From the NCBI RefSeq assembly GCF_000165425.1, contig NW_001799650.1, positions 200,108 through 264,107 of the forward strand: 64,000 nt of DNA. Direction: 5' to 3'. The first letter of the stretch is position 1. Every line of letters starts with the position of its first letter. A program made the translations under genes and the position numbers. The notes under the pieces were generated by a model, which saw only the letters and a program-made list of their open reading frames with translations, had not been told where the DNA came from and did no database searches. The DNA is from Paramecium tetraurelia (taxonomy: Eukaryota; Ciliophora; Oligohymenophorea; Peniculida; Parameciidae). Below, in pieces: positions 37,276 through 49,481 of the stretch.

Positions 37276-40200
37276 TCATCGTTTAATGTTTCTATTCTTT
37301 TCTTAAATCTATTGAATTTTATCATACAACAATTCAATATCGATTTTATCAATGAGTTTTGGTTCTTGAGCCCATTCACCTACCAAATATTCAACCCTTC
37401 CAATCATTTTGGTTCTTAATTCTCTATACTAAGTCTCATTTAATTGAACAGGAAGTTATCCTCCTATTTTCAGAATTGTTCCTTTTTTTCCAACAAATAA
37501 AGTTTCAGTTGGTTCAATTTCTTCAATGAGACCTTCGACATGTAAGGATTCAGCGACAGTCAATTACTAGGCTAAGTTTTAAATTTCTGGTAGTTCTGGG
37601 TTGAATCTAATTGATAATTTTGAATGAATTACTTTTATTCTTGGATGAACTCATCCCTCTCATTCTACACTCCCAAGATTAGTTCTGCTCTCAACAATTC
37701 TAATAGTTTCTTTTAAGCATTGAAACTAATGTAGACGTATTCCTTAAATTCAGTTTCAGATAGAATCAGATCAGGATGATAGATTTCCTCTAAGGTTTCT
37801 TATACCAATTCTTTAAACCATTATTAAATGGGTTAATAGCTGAACCATTTTTTCTTCAACACTTTTTCCAAATCTTCCTTTTATTACTATATTTCCTTTG
37901 GAGTTATTTCAACTTGTCTTTCTGCAATCAAATCCAATTACTTGAGTTAGTGATTTATTCCAATAATTAATCTCTTTCTTTTCTGTGCTTTAAGTCCTTG
38001 TATTTTGCCATATATCTCAATTTCCTTTTTGGTAGCCATATAGAGGTCATCTCTAAAATAGATTCGTCTCTACAATTAGCCTCTTTTATATTTTGGTAAA
38101 TTTTATTTATAGAATGCACTCATTCTGTATTACTTATTTTCTATGGCACTATAAACATCATCAGGAGTAGTTTAACTGATGGGTTTTTCTTCTAATGAGG
38201 TAATTTAATTTTCATAGTGTTATTTGATCTTTAAACTTAAGAGATTAGTATAAATTGCTTTGGCTTTGAAAGTCGGATATTTAGTAGATTTAAGAGTAAG
38301 GATGTAATCTAACAATTTGTCTGATTAAACAAGAGTCCTTTATCTGTAAGTATTATATAATGTCGCAGCTGCCCTCAATTTGCCATTCAAATACTCTATT
38401 AGTTTTTCAAATTGCTTATAGTTTTAAATCTAAAATCCAAAATCTTATTAAAATTTCAAAACTTAGATCTCGTAATTATTACCTTACTTAAAGGAACAAT
38501 AGATTTCCTCCAATTTACATAATAAAACATATGAGAAAGTAAACATAAGATTGTTCTCAATCACTTTGAAAGAATCGAAGGTTAATGCTTCATTGATCTA
38601 ATCATCTATTATTGGCAATTCATTCAAATGTTCGAAATTCTTCATTCTCATCCTATAAGTTGAAGTCAATAGTTATTCGAACATTGCTTATAATGGCTTA
38701 AACTAATCTGGACATCTAAAGAAATCTTCCATTATTATGCTTAAATTGTTATCACTATTAATTAAACCTTCTAAAGTAGTTGGAATCTCTTCCTTTTATT
38801 TAAGTTGCTCTATTTCCTATTTCATTTGATTTATTAATTCCTCCTTATTCACTTATACTATGGGTACTTTTTTTAAATTAATAATGATTTCCTCCTTGTT
38901 CTCTTTCAATTGATCTAATATTTCCTTGACCTCTTTCCCTTCTAAATATTCCGATATGTTAGCAAATTTGTTTGATTGTGTGACATTTTAAACAACATTC
39001 CTGTAGAACTTATCCATCTATTAACTAAACTCCTGATAAAGATCTCCGTATCTAGTTTCATACAGTTTCTCTCTTGTAGCTCTGGCTCTGAATACTTGAT
39101 CCATTTATTCATTATCCACAATCTTTTCTGGCAATTCATTTTCGTAGAAAGATTTTCTATCATCTTTTGGGAAAATGAGTAATCTCTGCATTGATCTATT
39201 CCATGCTTGTTGTTTCTTTATGGCTTCAATTTCATCATCTTCTGTTGTCAATTTGTGATTTAAAATTGAATTTCTCACTCTTGAAAATAATTCTCTCTTT
39301 GGTTTCACTGATGCAATCTTAGCCACATTGGCATATCCGTTAAATCTAGCTTAATTAGCCTTCTCAAAGAAGGAGTTCATTGTCTCTTCCAATACAGTTC
39401 CAAAATCTTTAATACCATCCAAATAAGCTTATCTTTCCGCTATATACTTCTTAAGGTTTTCTTCATATCCAACTATGCTCTTTAAATTGTCCATCTTAAT
39501 TTTCACATCCCTTTTCAATTCAGCAAGTTCAACTCTCATTTTTCTCAGATCTGAAACTCTAATTGATCCATCCATCATGTGTTGATTATTCTTCATAAAA
39601 GCAGCCACATCTACTTCCTAATTGGCTCTGTCGATTAGTCCCTTTCTTAGATTCTCCTCATTTAAGAAGACTCTAATATTGTCAGGATACTCAGCATAAA
39701 AGTCTCTTACTGGTTCAAGAGCATCAGGTAAATAATCAATTGAAGGACTAACATGACTGAAAAAGGAATCGATGTTATCTACTCTTCCTTATTTCTCCAT
39801 CAAACCACTGATAGCAAGATTCGAAGCTACATTGTGTTCAGCTACAAGGCAATCTCTCCATTATTATTTCTCTGCCTCTCTCAATAACTTGAATGTAAGG
39901 TCAAGAGATAATTTTGGCTATGCTTCCAACTCCGTTAAGATCTCCTTAGCAAATTAACTCTATTCAGCTCTCAATTTATCCATGATCTCCTACACACTCT
40001 CTCCATTGAAACATCTAGCAATCAAGGCCTTGTCCAATTTAACCAGATTCTCTCTTGATATAATTCCCATTTCATCGAGACTATCAATGTTCAGTGTTTT
40101 AAATTGGAGATATGGATTTGCGATGGTTTGCTTAGGCCATTCATTCTGATTTAAAAGATTCTCTTCTTAGAACCTTTTGAGTTTGTATAATAATTCTTAT

Positions 40201-41050
40201 GCCACTTATTAAGCATCTTCGTTCTACATTCTAATCAGCATTTCTTAACTCAACTTGGCTAAGAATTTCTTTCTTCCATATTTGAATTTTTAAATTTCAC
40301 GTTTCACCTATTTAGGGTACATTTTTGCAGTGGTTGGTGTCTTGTATTATTAGGTTGTTTAATCGATGTAATCAATGGCTTTGTTTTTATCTCTCAAATT
40401 TCCGTATATCAACTCTAAGTTTAATGCTTCGTCATTTTTCAACCATCGACCCGTCAAGGCATAATACAACCCCAATTAATCAGGCAATCTGGATAAATGA
40501 TATGAAGCACTAAAATTCTTATTCATTTTTACCCTGCATGAGGGACAAAGCCCCTATTAACATCATTAAATCGTATTCCTCCTTTTTAATCAAAAAATTA
40601 GAATGGAGTTGAACATGCTAATGCTGCCATTGATCCGCTGGCTTCTCCAGTTATCACAGGCATCAAGACTTTGTTGTACTTTCCAAAATAGACTGCCAAA
40701 TTTTATATTTGCCTCATATATTCAATCTTCTCTTACTAGGATAAGTGCTACAAGTCTAATTGTTATTAAAATTGTATACATTTCAAATCTGTTCCTTTGG
40801 ATTAGCAATCCAACCAAATTATATTTATTGCTTCATCTAAATCATAACTTTCCAAAAATCTATGAATTTGATTTAACATTGTTGGAGTTAAGATGTTATG
40901 CTTATGATTATGATTAAGCTTGGCAAACACCTATTATCCAAACTTCTCCCCTAACAAATGCGATTGCTTGATTTCAGCATCAAATCTAACGACATTTTAT
41001 GATCGAAGCACTTGAGTTGAGATATAGGAATACTTAATTTTAAGCATCAT
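37276..41050 (-). CDS. HIBCH-fold protein (mitoribosomal mS47-like) with very long C-terminal extension
   Basis: Encodes 1241 aa with two introns (40510-40532 and 37607-37632). The first 430 residues have the 3-hydroxyisobutyryl-CoA hydrolase/crotonase fold: KVLMPVITGEASGSMAALA, GFVPHAGASYHLSRLPDQLG, YYALTGRWLKNDEAL, CFNGESVQEIMDKL and PKLSLDLTFKLLREAEK. The Glu and Asp of the hydrolase motif PExxIGxxPDxG are replaced (FVPHAG), so catalysis is unlikely. This pseudo-enzyme state is known for mS47 of protist and plant mitoribosome small subunits. The N-terminus could be a mitochondrial presequence. About 800 further residues, helical and charged, follow and match no domain I know. That it is a mitoribosome subunit is inference. 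Confidence 0.72.
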
Positions 41051-41059
41051 AAATAAAAT

Positions 41060-42230
41060 CTTAATTAATCAAATCAAATTCACAAGACTTATACGGACTT
41101 TCATTCTATGCCTCAATAACTCTAAAGTGTATTTGTAATCAAATGGAATGTTCTCAATCGAATTATCTCTTTCATCAGCGGCCAATACGACTCATTTCGT
41201 ATTTACTCTCTATTTTTATGCTTTGAAAAATGAGTAATAACGATCTAGATATGATTCCACTTCTAATTATTTTTGATTCAATATTTCTTTTTATTAATAA
41301 TCTAGAAAATTTAGATTAATCTGAATTAATTAGTTATAGCTTTTTTTATATTTAGATATTATGAAAATGATTAAATTCAGGGTTTCTCATAAGTATTAAT
41401 TGATTTCGATTATTCAATAAGGTTATAATTTATTATTATTATAAAAAGCGTATTCTATTTCTTATTATTTAGTTTGTTTATTTTCAATTCCAATTTTTTA
41501 CTACTTATTTTCCTCCACTTCCAAAAGATTTCAATAATAAAGTTTTTGAGAATAATATCATTTATTTTACCTTCTAATTGAGTTTAGGTTGATTCTTTTC
41601 CTTCATGTTATTTTTATTTTTCTAGTAATCTATTTTTTATTAATTTATAATTGAATTTATAAATGGAATTTTCGATTGTTATGAATCCTTTATTAAGCTG
41701 AAGTGTTTGTATTTTAATATCATACAATATTCAGCACTTAGATTAATCTTTCTCTTTCCTCAACTAAACACTCATACCTATTAGCACTACTGATAAAAGA
41801 AAGAAGTGAAGTCGAAACTCTCTATTGTTATAAATAATCTATTTAGAACTCTATCAAATTTTGTGAACTATTATAATTTCTATAAAGTATAGGCAGCTTT
41901 TCATATTAGCATTCCTCTTAATCTCCTGAAAATGAATGGAAGGTGATTATCCATTTTGAATGCTTATAATTATGTTTGATATTTTTTAAATTTTATTTTT
42001 AAAAGTATAATCCTGAATTACTTATATACTAAGAATCTATATTTCTTGTTTTATTGATTATCTCACTCTTAGATACATTCCAAAGGTTATAAATAAATTA
42101 ATCTTTTTTAAATACATTTCATATACTAAACTCTACTATGGCATTCTGCAATTGAAATATTATATATCTCTTAAATAGAACTTATTTGGTTTTCATAAAA
42201 ATAGATTGTAAAGTATTTGATTATAAAAGA
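41060..42230 (-). other. coding-like minus-strand stretch, unresolved
   Basis: Upstream of the mS47-like gene the minus strand shows pieces of protein-like sequence in changing frames: KGFITIENSIYKFNYKL, GKINDIILKNFIIEIFWKW, EILNQKQLEVESYLDRYY, FFKAQKQRVNTK, then TGA, and after it in the same frame VVLAADERDNSIENIPF. A gene for a charged helical protein probably lies or lay here. I could not find intron joins that remove all TGA codons, so it may be decayed. Confidence 0.3.
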
Positions 42231-42239
42231 TAAACCTAA

Positions 42240-42750
42240 AACAAATATAAAATCAGAAAGGCAAAAAAGGATATTCATTTGCTCCAATCCCGAAAATCAA
42301 TCCATTGCAATTTATTGATCCCACAATACTTAATTCTGGAATTAGGATGTCTGCCAATGAGTCTAATTATGTTGAGAAGAAAATTACTTTTTTGCCATTT
42401 ATATAACATTATGACTCGAGACCGGTTTTTTTGTAGTTCTTTCATATCTATACTTATATAACTCTAAAAAGGATATCAATTAATTTTCTTTATTATTTGC
42501 AACAGGCAATTATTCAGAATCTCCCCAAATTGAATGTTCCTCTAATTCCTAATCATCATCATTAAACCAAGAATAACAGGAATTCAATTGATGTCTTACA
42601 GGATTTCTCCTTATTTTTTGCGAGCAAGGCAGATCAAGTTTGCGTTCTGAAAGCATTCCATCACAAAGTTATGATGATAGTGAATAGGACTTCTGTTCTG
42701 ATTTCAAAATTCTTTAACTAGTCGATTATTGTAAATTCAGATTGAATTGA
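42240..42750 (+). other. coding-like plus-strand stretch, unresolved
   Basis: Protein-like plus-strand pieces are KGYSFAPIPKINPLQFIDPT, RMSANESNYVEKKITFLPF, then in another frame NYSESPQIECSSNSQSSSL and SLRSESIPSQSYDDSEQDF, ending at TGA near 42.75 kb. The Ser-rich second half is typical of a disordered tail. One in-frame TGA near 42.59 kb and the lack of an obvious start keep me from calling a gene. Confidence 0.3.
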
Positions 42751-42976
42751 TCATACACTATGTCACTTTTAATCCTCAAATGCATCTACATCTATATTAA
42801 ACCAATATAATATAATAAAATATAATGCTTGCCCTAATTTAGACTAAAATATCCTATATTTAAATAAACAAAGTTAGATAATATATTGCTATATTTTTAA
42901 TGGAGGTTATAAATCCATCTTTATTAAGAAATGAAAATCGGTAAAGTTATTGTGAAATAATATATAGATATATAAT

Positions 42977-43665
42977 TCATATTTTAACCCTCTTACTCAC
43001 CTCCTCTCCAGTCATCCAAGTTTAAATTTAATTCTAGCATTTTACAAAAGTATCAAAATCAATGTTATCGATAACGATCTAAAATCGCTCCTTATTGACC
43101 ACAATGAAGGCACTAGGACTATTAGTCTAAATGATCTAAACGATGCCCCCAATTTAATCGGGATTCAATTGTTTAAGATTGTTGGAAAACTCAACTTTCT
43201 CATTATGAGAAATGGTTTATTGTGTGTCTTCCTAGACTCCAGTATCTTCGGTAATTTTTTTCACTTTTATTGAGCTTTAAGGCAAATTAATTAAGGGGAG
43301 ATAGTTCTTCACATATTTTTTAAAGGATTTTTCAAGTTTTTCAGATAATTTACTAATCCACTAGAATAAAATTGTATAATTACACTAGAGGGACCATTAT
43401 ACAACTTGCAGTTGTCCCAAATTAATTATATATCATCTAAGCATTCTTCCACATGCTTGTACTCTGAATTTTATAATTTTTTAGAGCAAGTGCCCAAGTC
43501 CATAGGTTTTTTTACGACGATCAAGTAATCATGCAAACCAAGAGTTTTGTGGTCAACAGGTTGTCGAAATTCTAAACTATCATTTGAATCTATGAGCTAT
43601 TATAAAATTTGATTTAATTTTTTTAATTCCTCCTTATTTATGGGTGTTTGCGTTCCTTTGATCAT
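42977..43665 (-). CDS. mini BET protein: one bromodomain plus ET domain
   Basis: Encodes 221 aa with a 23-nt intron (43361-43383). Residues about 10-100 form a bromodomain: FRQPVDHKTLGLHDYLIVVK, KPMDLGTCSKKL, DIQLIWDNCKLYNG, where the acetyl-lysine-binding Asn is the N of YNGP. After the helix WISKLSEKLEKSF comes an ET (NET) domain: EKVEFSNNLKQLNPDQIGG, IVQIIQTNSP, IVIDNIDFDTFVKC. BET proteins bind acetylated histones and recruit factors through ET. Animal BETs have two bromodomains and are far longer; the single-bromodomain form is like plant GTE proteins but even shorter. Likely a nuclear chromatin reader. Confidence 0.9.
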
Positions 43666-43840
43666 TCAATAATTTTTTATTTATTTTCTTCAATTTTATT
43701 TCTAGATTAAATTTTTTATAATGTATTATATATATTTATAGTCCTGAAATTGAAAGCATTTACATGAAGATGTATTAATAAAATTGAATGATCCTAATTT
43801 TATTGTTATGTTATCGTATATAAATTAATTATTTATAATA

Positions 43841-45483
43841 ATGTCTAAGTCAATTAAGGGATTAAATTTAAGTTAGGATGTGTTGGCATAGGAGTTGGAT
43901 GCATAAAGAAGAGATAGGATGAAAGCAATATCGACTCATAAAAACATAAAGGATCGTCTTGATAGAATGTAACTTGTTGCAATAGGAAAATAGGGAATAG
44001 GAAAGAGATATGTTTGGGAATGAGAATTTTTTAGTGAAGAGGAGGTTGTCTGATGATAAAAGGGAATTTATAGACTTGATTGAATTTCATAAAAAGGAAA
44101 AGGAGGAGTTAAGAGAGGAGAAGCAAAAAATAGAGTACGAGTATGGGGTATTGCAAAGGAAAATGTTTGATATAGATGAAGATTATAGTAAGATGAAGTA
44201 TTCATTCAACTAGAAAAAATGATGGATAAATAAAGACAAATTTTTGAGACAGATAAATAACCATTAATTGATAAAATAAAGTTTTTGGAAGCCAGGTTGG
44301 AGAAGATCGATGGTTTTCTTCAAACTAAGGCTGATTTAGAAAGCGAAAGAGAAAAACTGATCGAAACCTTAGCGCAAGAAAGGAGAGATAAGCAGAGGGA
44401 ATTGGCAGATAAGGAGAAAGAGAAAGTCAAGGAAACAAGTATAGAAATGATTATGAATTAAATAGATCAATTGAGGAAAGAAATGGAAAATAAGGTTCAG
44501 GAAACCAAGTTATCAGAAAGAGCATAATAAAAAGAATAATTGGAAACAACTACTAGATTAACAGTTTTATAAAATTATTAAATGACTACAGAGTTAGAAT
44601 ACCAATCAAAATAGACAGGAAAATTATTGGGAGAAAGCACAAAGTTATAAGAGTAAGTAACAAGTTTAAAGAGAGATATCGAAATACACAAGTAAGTTGA
44701 ATAGGAATTAGCAAAAAGATCTCATTTTTCTTAGAAATTAATTAAGAAATTGTCATCAAGAATCAAGGATTTAGAAGACTAATTAGAATAGAAGGAATTT
44801 GAACATTAGGAATTGAATTCTTAATAGGCCCGTTAAGAGATGGAGAAAATTAGGGAAACAGAAATTATGTAATTGGAAAAAAAAATAGCCTAATTATAAA
44901 ATGATAATGAAATTTTAAGAAGTGAGAATAATCATTTACTTACAAAATTAGATACCATAAGATTGGATGAGAATAAATTTGCTAATTTATCAGCTATTTT
45001 AGCAAGTAATTTGGAATATTTAAAGAATAATTTTAATCATGACATTAGTGAAATTATTGATCTATCAGAATTGTATATCATAATTTATTATTGTATAGAC
45101 GAGATAAGAGTGTAAGTCAATGGACATCGAATTAGAAAATAACAATAATGAGTATTTTATTAAGATAAACTTAATAATACTTGACAAAGAAGAATTTAAA
45201 TATATCAGATACTAATTAGATTAACATTAATCATACAATGACTGAGAATGCTACAATAGTAGACAATAACAATAAGTCATTCTATTTTCCAAGTACTTTA
45301 TAACTTAATTGCTTAGAAATTAAATCAGAGGAGGACCAAACAACCTAGTTAAGTTCAAAGAGATTTTAAGGAGTCCCACTTGACATTAGCAATTCTATTG
45401 TTAAGAGCAATTTGAGAGATTGGGGAAAGCCATCAGCATTATAGCAATCTAGTTAATTATTACGAAAATATAAGTTAAAATGA
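43841..45483 (+). CDS. basal-body/ciliary coiled-coil protein, BBOF1 (CCDC176)-like
   Basis: Encodes 521 aa with introns 43969-43993, 44188-44213 and 45073-45098. Almost entirely coiled coil until residue about 350 (ERDMFGNENFLVKRRLSDD, EFIDLIEFHKKEKEEL). The block ELEYQSKQTGKLLGE ... LKRDIEIHKQVEQELAKRSH ... QKLIKKLSSRIKDLE matches what I recall of the BBOF1/MBO2-type family of axonemal and basal-body proteins. The C-terminal 120 residues are polar and disordered. Assignment is from motif memory only; another coiled-coil ciliary family is possible. Confidence 0.6.
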
Positions 45484-45689
45484 TTGCTAAAATTCTTTTA
45501 AAATGATAATTTTTATATTTATACTATTCTGTATATGAATCCGATACCTTAAGTTTGAATTATGAAATGTTTTTAATTTGATGTTTTTCATTATAATTTA
45601 TCTATTTTTTGCCTTTATAAACGTGTTTTAAAATAAAATTTAACGTAAATTAATTTAATATCTGTTTGCAAATACCTTTTATACTTAAA

Positions 45690-47325
45690 ATGTCAACGAA
45701 TACAATCAAAATGTTGCAATAACGTAATATGGACGTAGAAGTCTCATGCTTCGAGGATAAATTACAAATATCCCCCTCAAAATAAAACAAGGAAAATTCA
45801 CATCATATTAAGGCAAAGACCTGCGATATGAGTGATCTTATCAAAATGTTAAATAAAGTAGAGATACAAAGTACTTAATAAGGAGGTATTGATAATAAAT
45901 AGTTATCTTAGACTAAATTGAGATAGAATAAGATAGTACTCCAAAGAAGTAAGTTCAGCAAGGAAAGACTTGCAGATACATTCCCTTAAGGAGTGGATAG
46001 AAATAGACTCTGATTGAGGAATTCCAATATCGAGAGATCGAGGACGAAAATTAGGAACCTTAAAAAGGAAGTGATTATAAAGATTAAGGAAATGTTTCAT
46101 TAAAGGATATCTACAGGATGCACGTATTTGGACAACCCTTATAAAATGAAGAGTTGCATTGGGAATAGAAAAACATCTTCAGATTCAATGACAACACTCC
46201 TTAAAAAAGGAATATCTTATAAGATATCAATCCTTCAGTATTGGAAACCTACAATAATTTGATTGAATATAGAGAATAGTTCTAAAATAGTTTGGATTAC
46301 CAATATAGTCAGAGAAAAATAAATAAGGTTCCATTTAAAGTTTTGGATGCCCCTCAATTATAAGATGACTTTTATTTGAACTTGATAGACTGGAGCTCTT
46401 AGAATGTCTTATCAGTGGCTTTATCATCCTGTGTCTATTTGTGGTCAGCCTACAATAACAGAGTGACTAAATTTTGTGATTTTGGAAACAATGATGTAGT
46501 CTGTTCATTGATTTGGAATCCAATGGGTAATCAATTGGCAATCGGAACTGGTTCAGGAGAGATCCACATATACGATTAGGAGAAGATGAAGAGAATGTAA
46601 GTAATAGAAGGACATTCAGCAAGAGTGGGATCATTGGCATGGAGTGGACATGTATAGATATGATATTAATTTTAGACTCTTTGTTCAGGTTCTAAAGACA
46701 GATCAATAATATTACATGATCCAAGATAGAAGAGATAGACTGGTAAATTCGAAGGACATAAATAGGAAATTTGTGGATTGAAGTGGTCACCAGATGAATA
46801 CCAATTGGCCTCAGGTGGAAATGATAATAAATTATTCGTTTGGAGAATGGGTTCATAGATTCCACTAGCTAAGTTCAGTTAACATCAAGCTGCTGTTAAA
46901 GCAATCGCTTGGTCCCCTCATAGACATGGATTATTATCATCAGGTGGTGGCACTGCAGATAGAACCATTCGATTCTTTAATACTTTGACTACTGAATAAT
47001 TAGATTGGATAGACACTGGATCTTAAGTTTGTAATTTGATGTTCAGTAAGAATGTCAACGAATTCGTATCAACTCATGGTTATAGTATGAACTAGATTGT
47101 CTGTTGGAAATACCCTAGCTTATAAAAAGTATTTCTTTCTTTTAATCTTAGGTCACTACTCTTATGGGACATACTTCAAGAGTTCTATTTTTAGCTATGT
47201 CACCAGATGGAGAAACTATTGTTACTGGTGCTGGTGATGAAACCCTAAGATTCTGGAATGCATTCCCCAAAAAAGAATAGGCTCAACCTACTAACACTAT
47301 TTTATTGCCTTAGATGATTAGATGA
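45690..47325 (+). CDS. Cdh1/Fizzy-related APC/C activator
   Basis: Encodes 520 aa with introns 45993-46018, 46652-46675 and 47129-47151. The signature [20 protein letters not shown], then IDWSSQNVLSV precedes a seven-blade WD40 propeller ([70 protein letters not shown]). The protein ends in Ile-Arg, the IR tail that docks on APC3. The N-terminal C-box (DRFIPxR in other species) is degenerate or absent; the nearest match is [10 protein letters not shown]. Cdh1 directs the anaphase-promoting complex to D-box and KEN-box substrates. Confidence 0.93.
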
Positions 47326-47575
47326 ATTGTATTTTTTTCTACTTTTTTATAAACATTACAATAAAAAATATTTTAAGAAGTATAATAATTTGGAATTACC
47401 AAAGAGTATCCCTCCCTTATATTTTCAGGTAAAATGCATCATAACAAACCTACCTACTGAAGAATTTTTTATTAAATATTTATTTTTAGAATAAATTTGA
47501 TATATGATTTACAATTTGACTTATAATTGTGTATAACATTTTAATTATTATTTTATATCTTATATGAGTAATTTT

Positions 47576-48100
47576 TCATATCAAAACAGTTTCTTTGGAC
47601 TAATCTACATTTTCCATATAATGAAAACTCATTATGTTAATTTTGGTAGAATTTATTAAGTTTATTGATAATCCCTAATAATAGTATTTCTCAATCGATT
47701 GGGCATATCGCATTTTAATATTTTATGTACCCATTTTGTGAGCAACCTCCTTGCTCTGATTTCACACTTATTTATTGTGCCTGAACAACTTAAGGTTCTA
47801 ATTTTGATTGGTACACCTCTAAACATATTCATAAATAAGAGGGTTGACCAAATTATATTTTTATACTCCCTATTCACTCTCAAGATAAACAACCTTGAAA
47901 TAGAATTCAAATATTTTACTATTCAATTTGTTGAATCCTTTACCTTAAAATGAAAATTAAATATTGCCGGATCCAAACTAACCAAAATGGTATTCTACTT
48001 GATCTTTTATCTCAATAAATAAGTCTCTCTCTGAAAATTCCTACTCCTGATTCTCTTGAATATATTCGCATAAAAAGTATCGATTCTTAAACCTGACCAT
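47576..48100 (-). CDS. RNase P/MRP protein subunit POP5
   Basis: Encodes 168 aa and begins with the POP5 signature MVRFKNRYFLCEYI, followed by HFGQFGSGNIQFSF and FKVVYLESEQG, the alpha-beta core that binds the RNA subunit. The second half (NPLIYEYVQRCTNQ, then MRYAQSIEKYYYQG) is longer than in animals. A single intron of 18 nt (47750-47767) is required; it is a multiple of three but contains TGA, so unspliced mRNA would stop. The protein takes part in tRNA 5' maturation and rRNA processing. Confidence 0.82.
47750..47767 (-). other. 18-nt spliceosomal intron
   Basis: Reads GTGTGAAATCAGAGCAAG on the minus strand. It starts with GTG rather than GTA and is the shortest intron that I can place with confidence here. 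The reading frame before (NLKLFRHNKQ) and after (EVAHKMGTQNIK) supports removal: retained, it would put TGA in frame. Confidence 0.7.
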
Positions 48101-48133
48101 TTATAATTAAATTATATATTGATTTATATACTC

Positions 48134-49443
48134 TCACAAATTTGCTTTGATACCTAGATTCTTCTTCAACTACTCTCCAACCTTGATTATGAATTCCTCA
48201 GTATTCACATACTTGGTTCTCGAAACACTACAAATTACATTTGAATAAGTACTTATTATCATTATGTACAATGATGGCTAAATCCTTAGTCATAAATCCA
48301 TTTTCTACTGTCTAAATGACACTTGATTCCAAAGTTGTACAAAACTTGTGTAATTCCTTGTTATTGTCTAATTTGGCTCTATGCAACAACCCTCTGGTCC
48401 AAGCAAAAATACTTGCAATAGAATTAGTAGATGTTTCTTTTCCTTATTAATGCATTCTGTAATGTCTGGTAACAGTTCCATGTGCAGCTTCTGCTTCCAC
48501 TGATCCATCTGGACTGACTAAAACACTAGTCATCAATCCCAATGAACCATATCCTTGAGCCACAACATCTGATTGGACATCTCCATCATAATTCTTGCAT
48601 GCCCAAACAAAACCACCTTCACTCTTAATCATATAAGCAACCATATCATCAATCAATCTATGTTCATACCACAATTTCTTTTGTTCGAATGTTTATTTGT
48701 AATATTTATCATAAATTTCTTAAAAGATATCTTTAAATCTGCCATCATACTTCTTTAGAATGGTATTTTTGGTAGATAGATACAATGGATAATTGCGATC
48801 GATTGCATATTTGAAACATGAATGTGCAAAATCAATGATAGATTCATCTGTATTATACATACCCATTGAAATTCCCTTGCCCTCAAAATCAAACACAGGA
48901 TATTTTGTGATTTATCCTTGTTTGTTTGTGAATACCATCTCTAATTTGCCTGGCTCACTTATCAAAAAATCTGTAGCTCTATATTGATCTCCAAATGCGT
49001 GTCTTCCAATAATAATTGGTTCTTTCCAACCTGGCACCAATCTAGGGATATTCTTAATTATAATAGGTTCTCTAAACACTGTTCCGTTGAGAATATTTCT
49101 AATTGTTCCATTTGGAGATTTCCACATTTATTTTAACTTGAATTCCTTCACTCTTGCTTCATCTGGTGTGCTAAAGATAAACATTCAAGAGTTTACATGG
49201 TGGCACATTTAATTCCAACCTTATACTTTTTGATTGCATTCGCAGAATCAATAGTTACTTTGTCATCTGTTTTGTCTCTATTCTCCATTCCAAGGTCATA
49301 GTAATCTATCTTCAAATCCAAAAATGGGAAGATCAAATACTTTTTGATTTATTGCCAGATGATCTAGATTTATCGAAATGTATTACTCTAGTCATTTCAT
49401 CACCATCTAATTCTACTACAGGAGTCTAAACTTAGATCTTCAT
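48134..49443 (-). CDS. isocitrate dehydrogenase, NADP-dependent
   Basis: Encodes 411 aa with three introns (25, 26 and 23 nt). Hallmarks: [13 protein letters not shown] at the start, the substrate-binding [19 protein letters not shown], the NADP-type segment [14 protein letters not shown], the metal-binding [20 protein letters not shown] and [20 protein letters not shown], then [12 protein letters not shown]. It oxidises isocitrate to 2-oxoglutarate and makes NADPH. No N-terminal extension is present, so a cytosolic form is likely. The length is that of eukaryotic NADP-IDH. It shares a 33-bp gap with POP5 on the same strand. Confidence 0.96.
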
Positions 49444-49481
49444 ACTATTTAATAATATTTATCAATTAATTAATTAACGGA

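Noticed and set aside
42279-42461. A 60-codon standard-code frame on the plus strand
   Set aside because: It is one of three open readings of the same stretch, and its composition (Leu/Cys-rich, few Gln/Asn) is unlike the real genes here.
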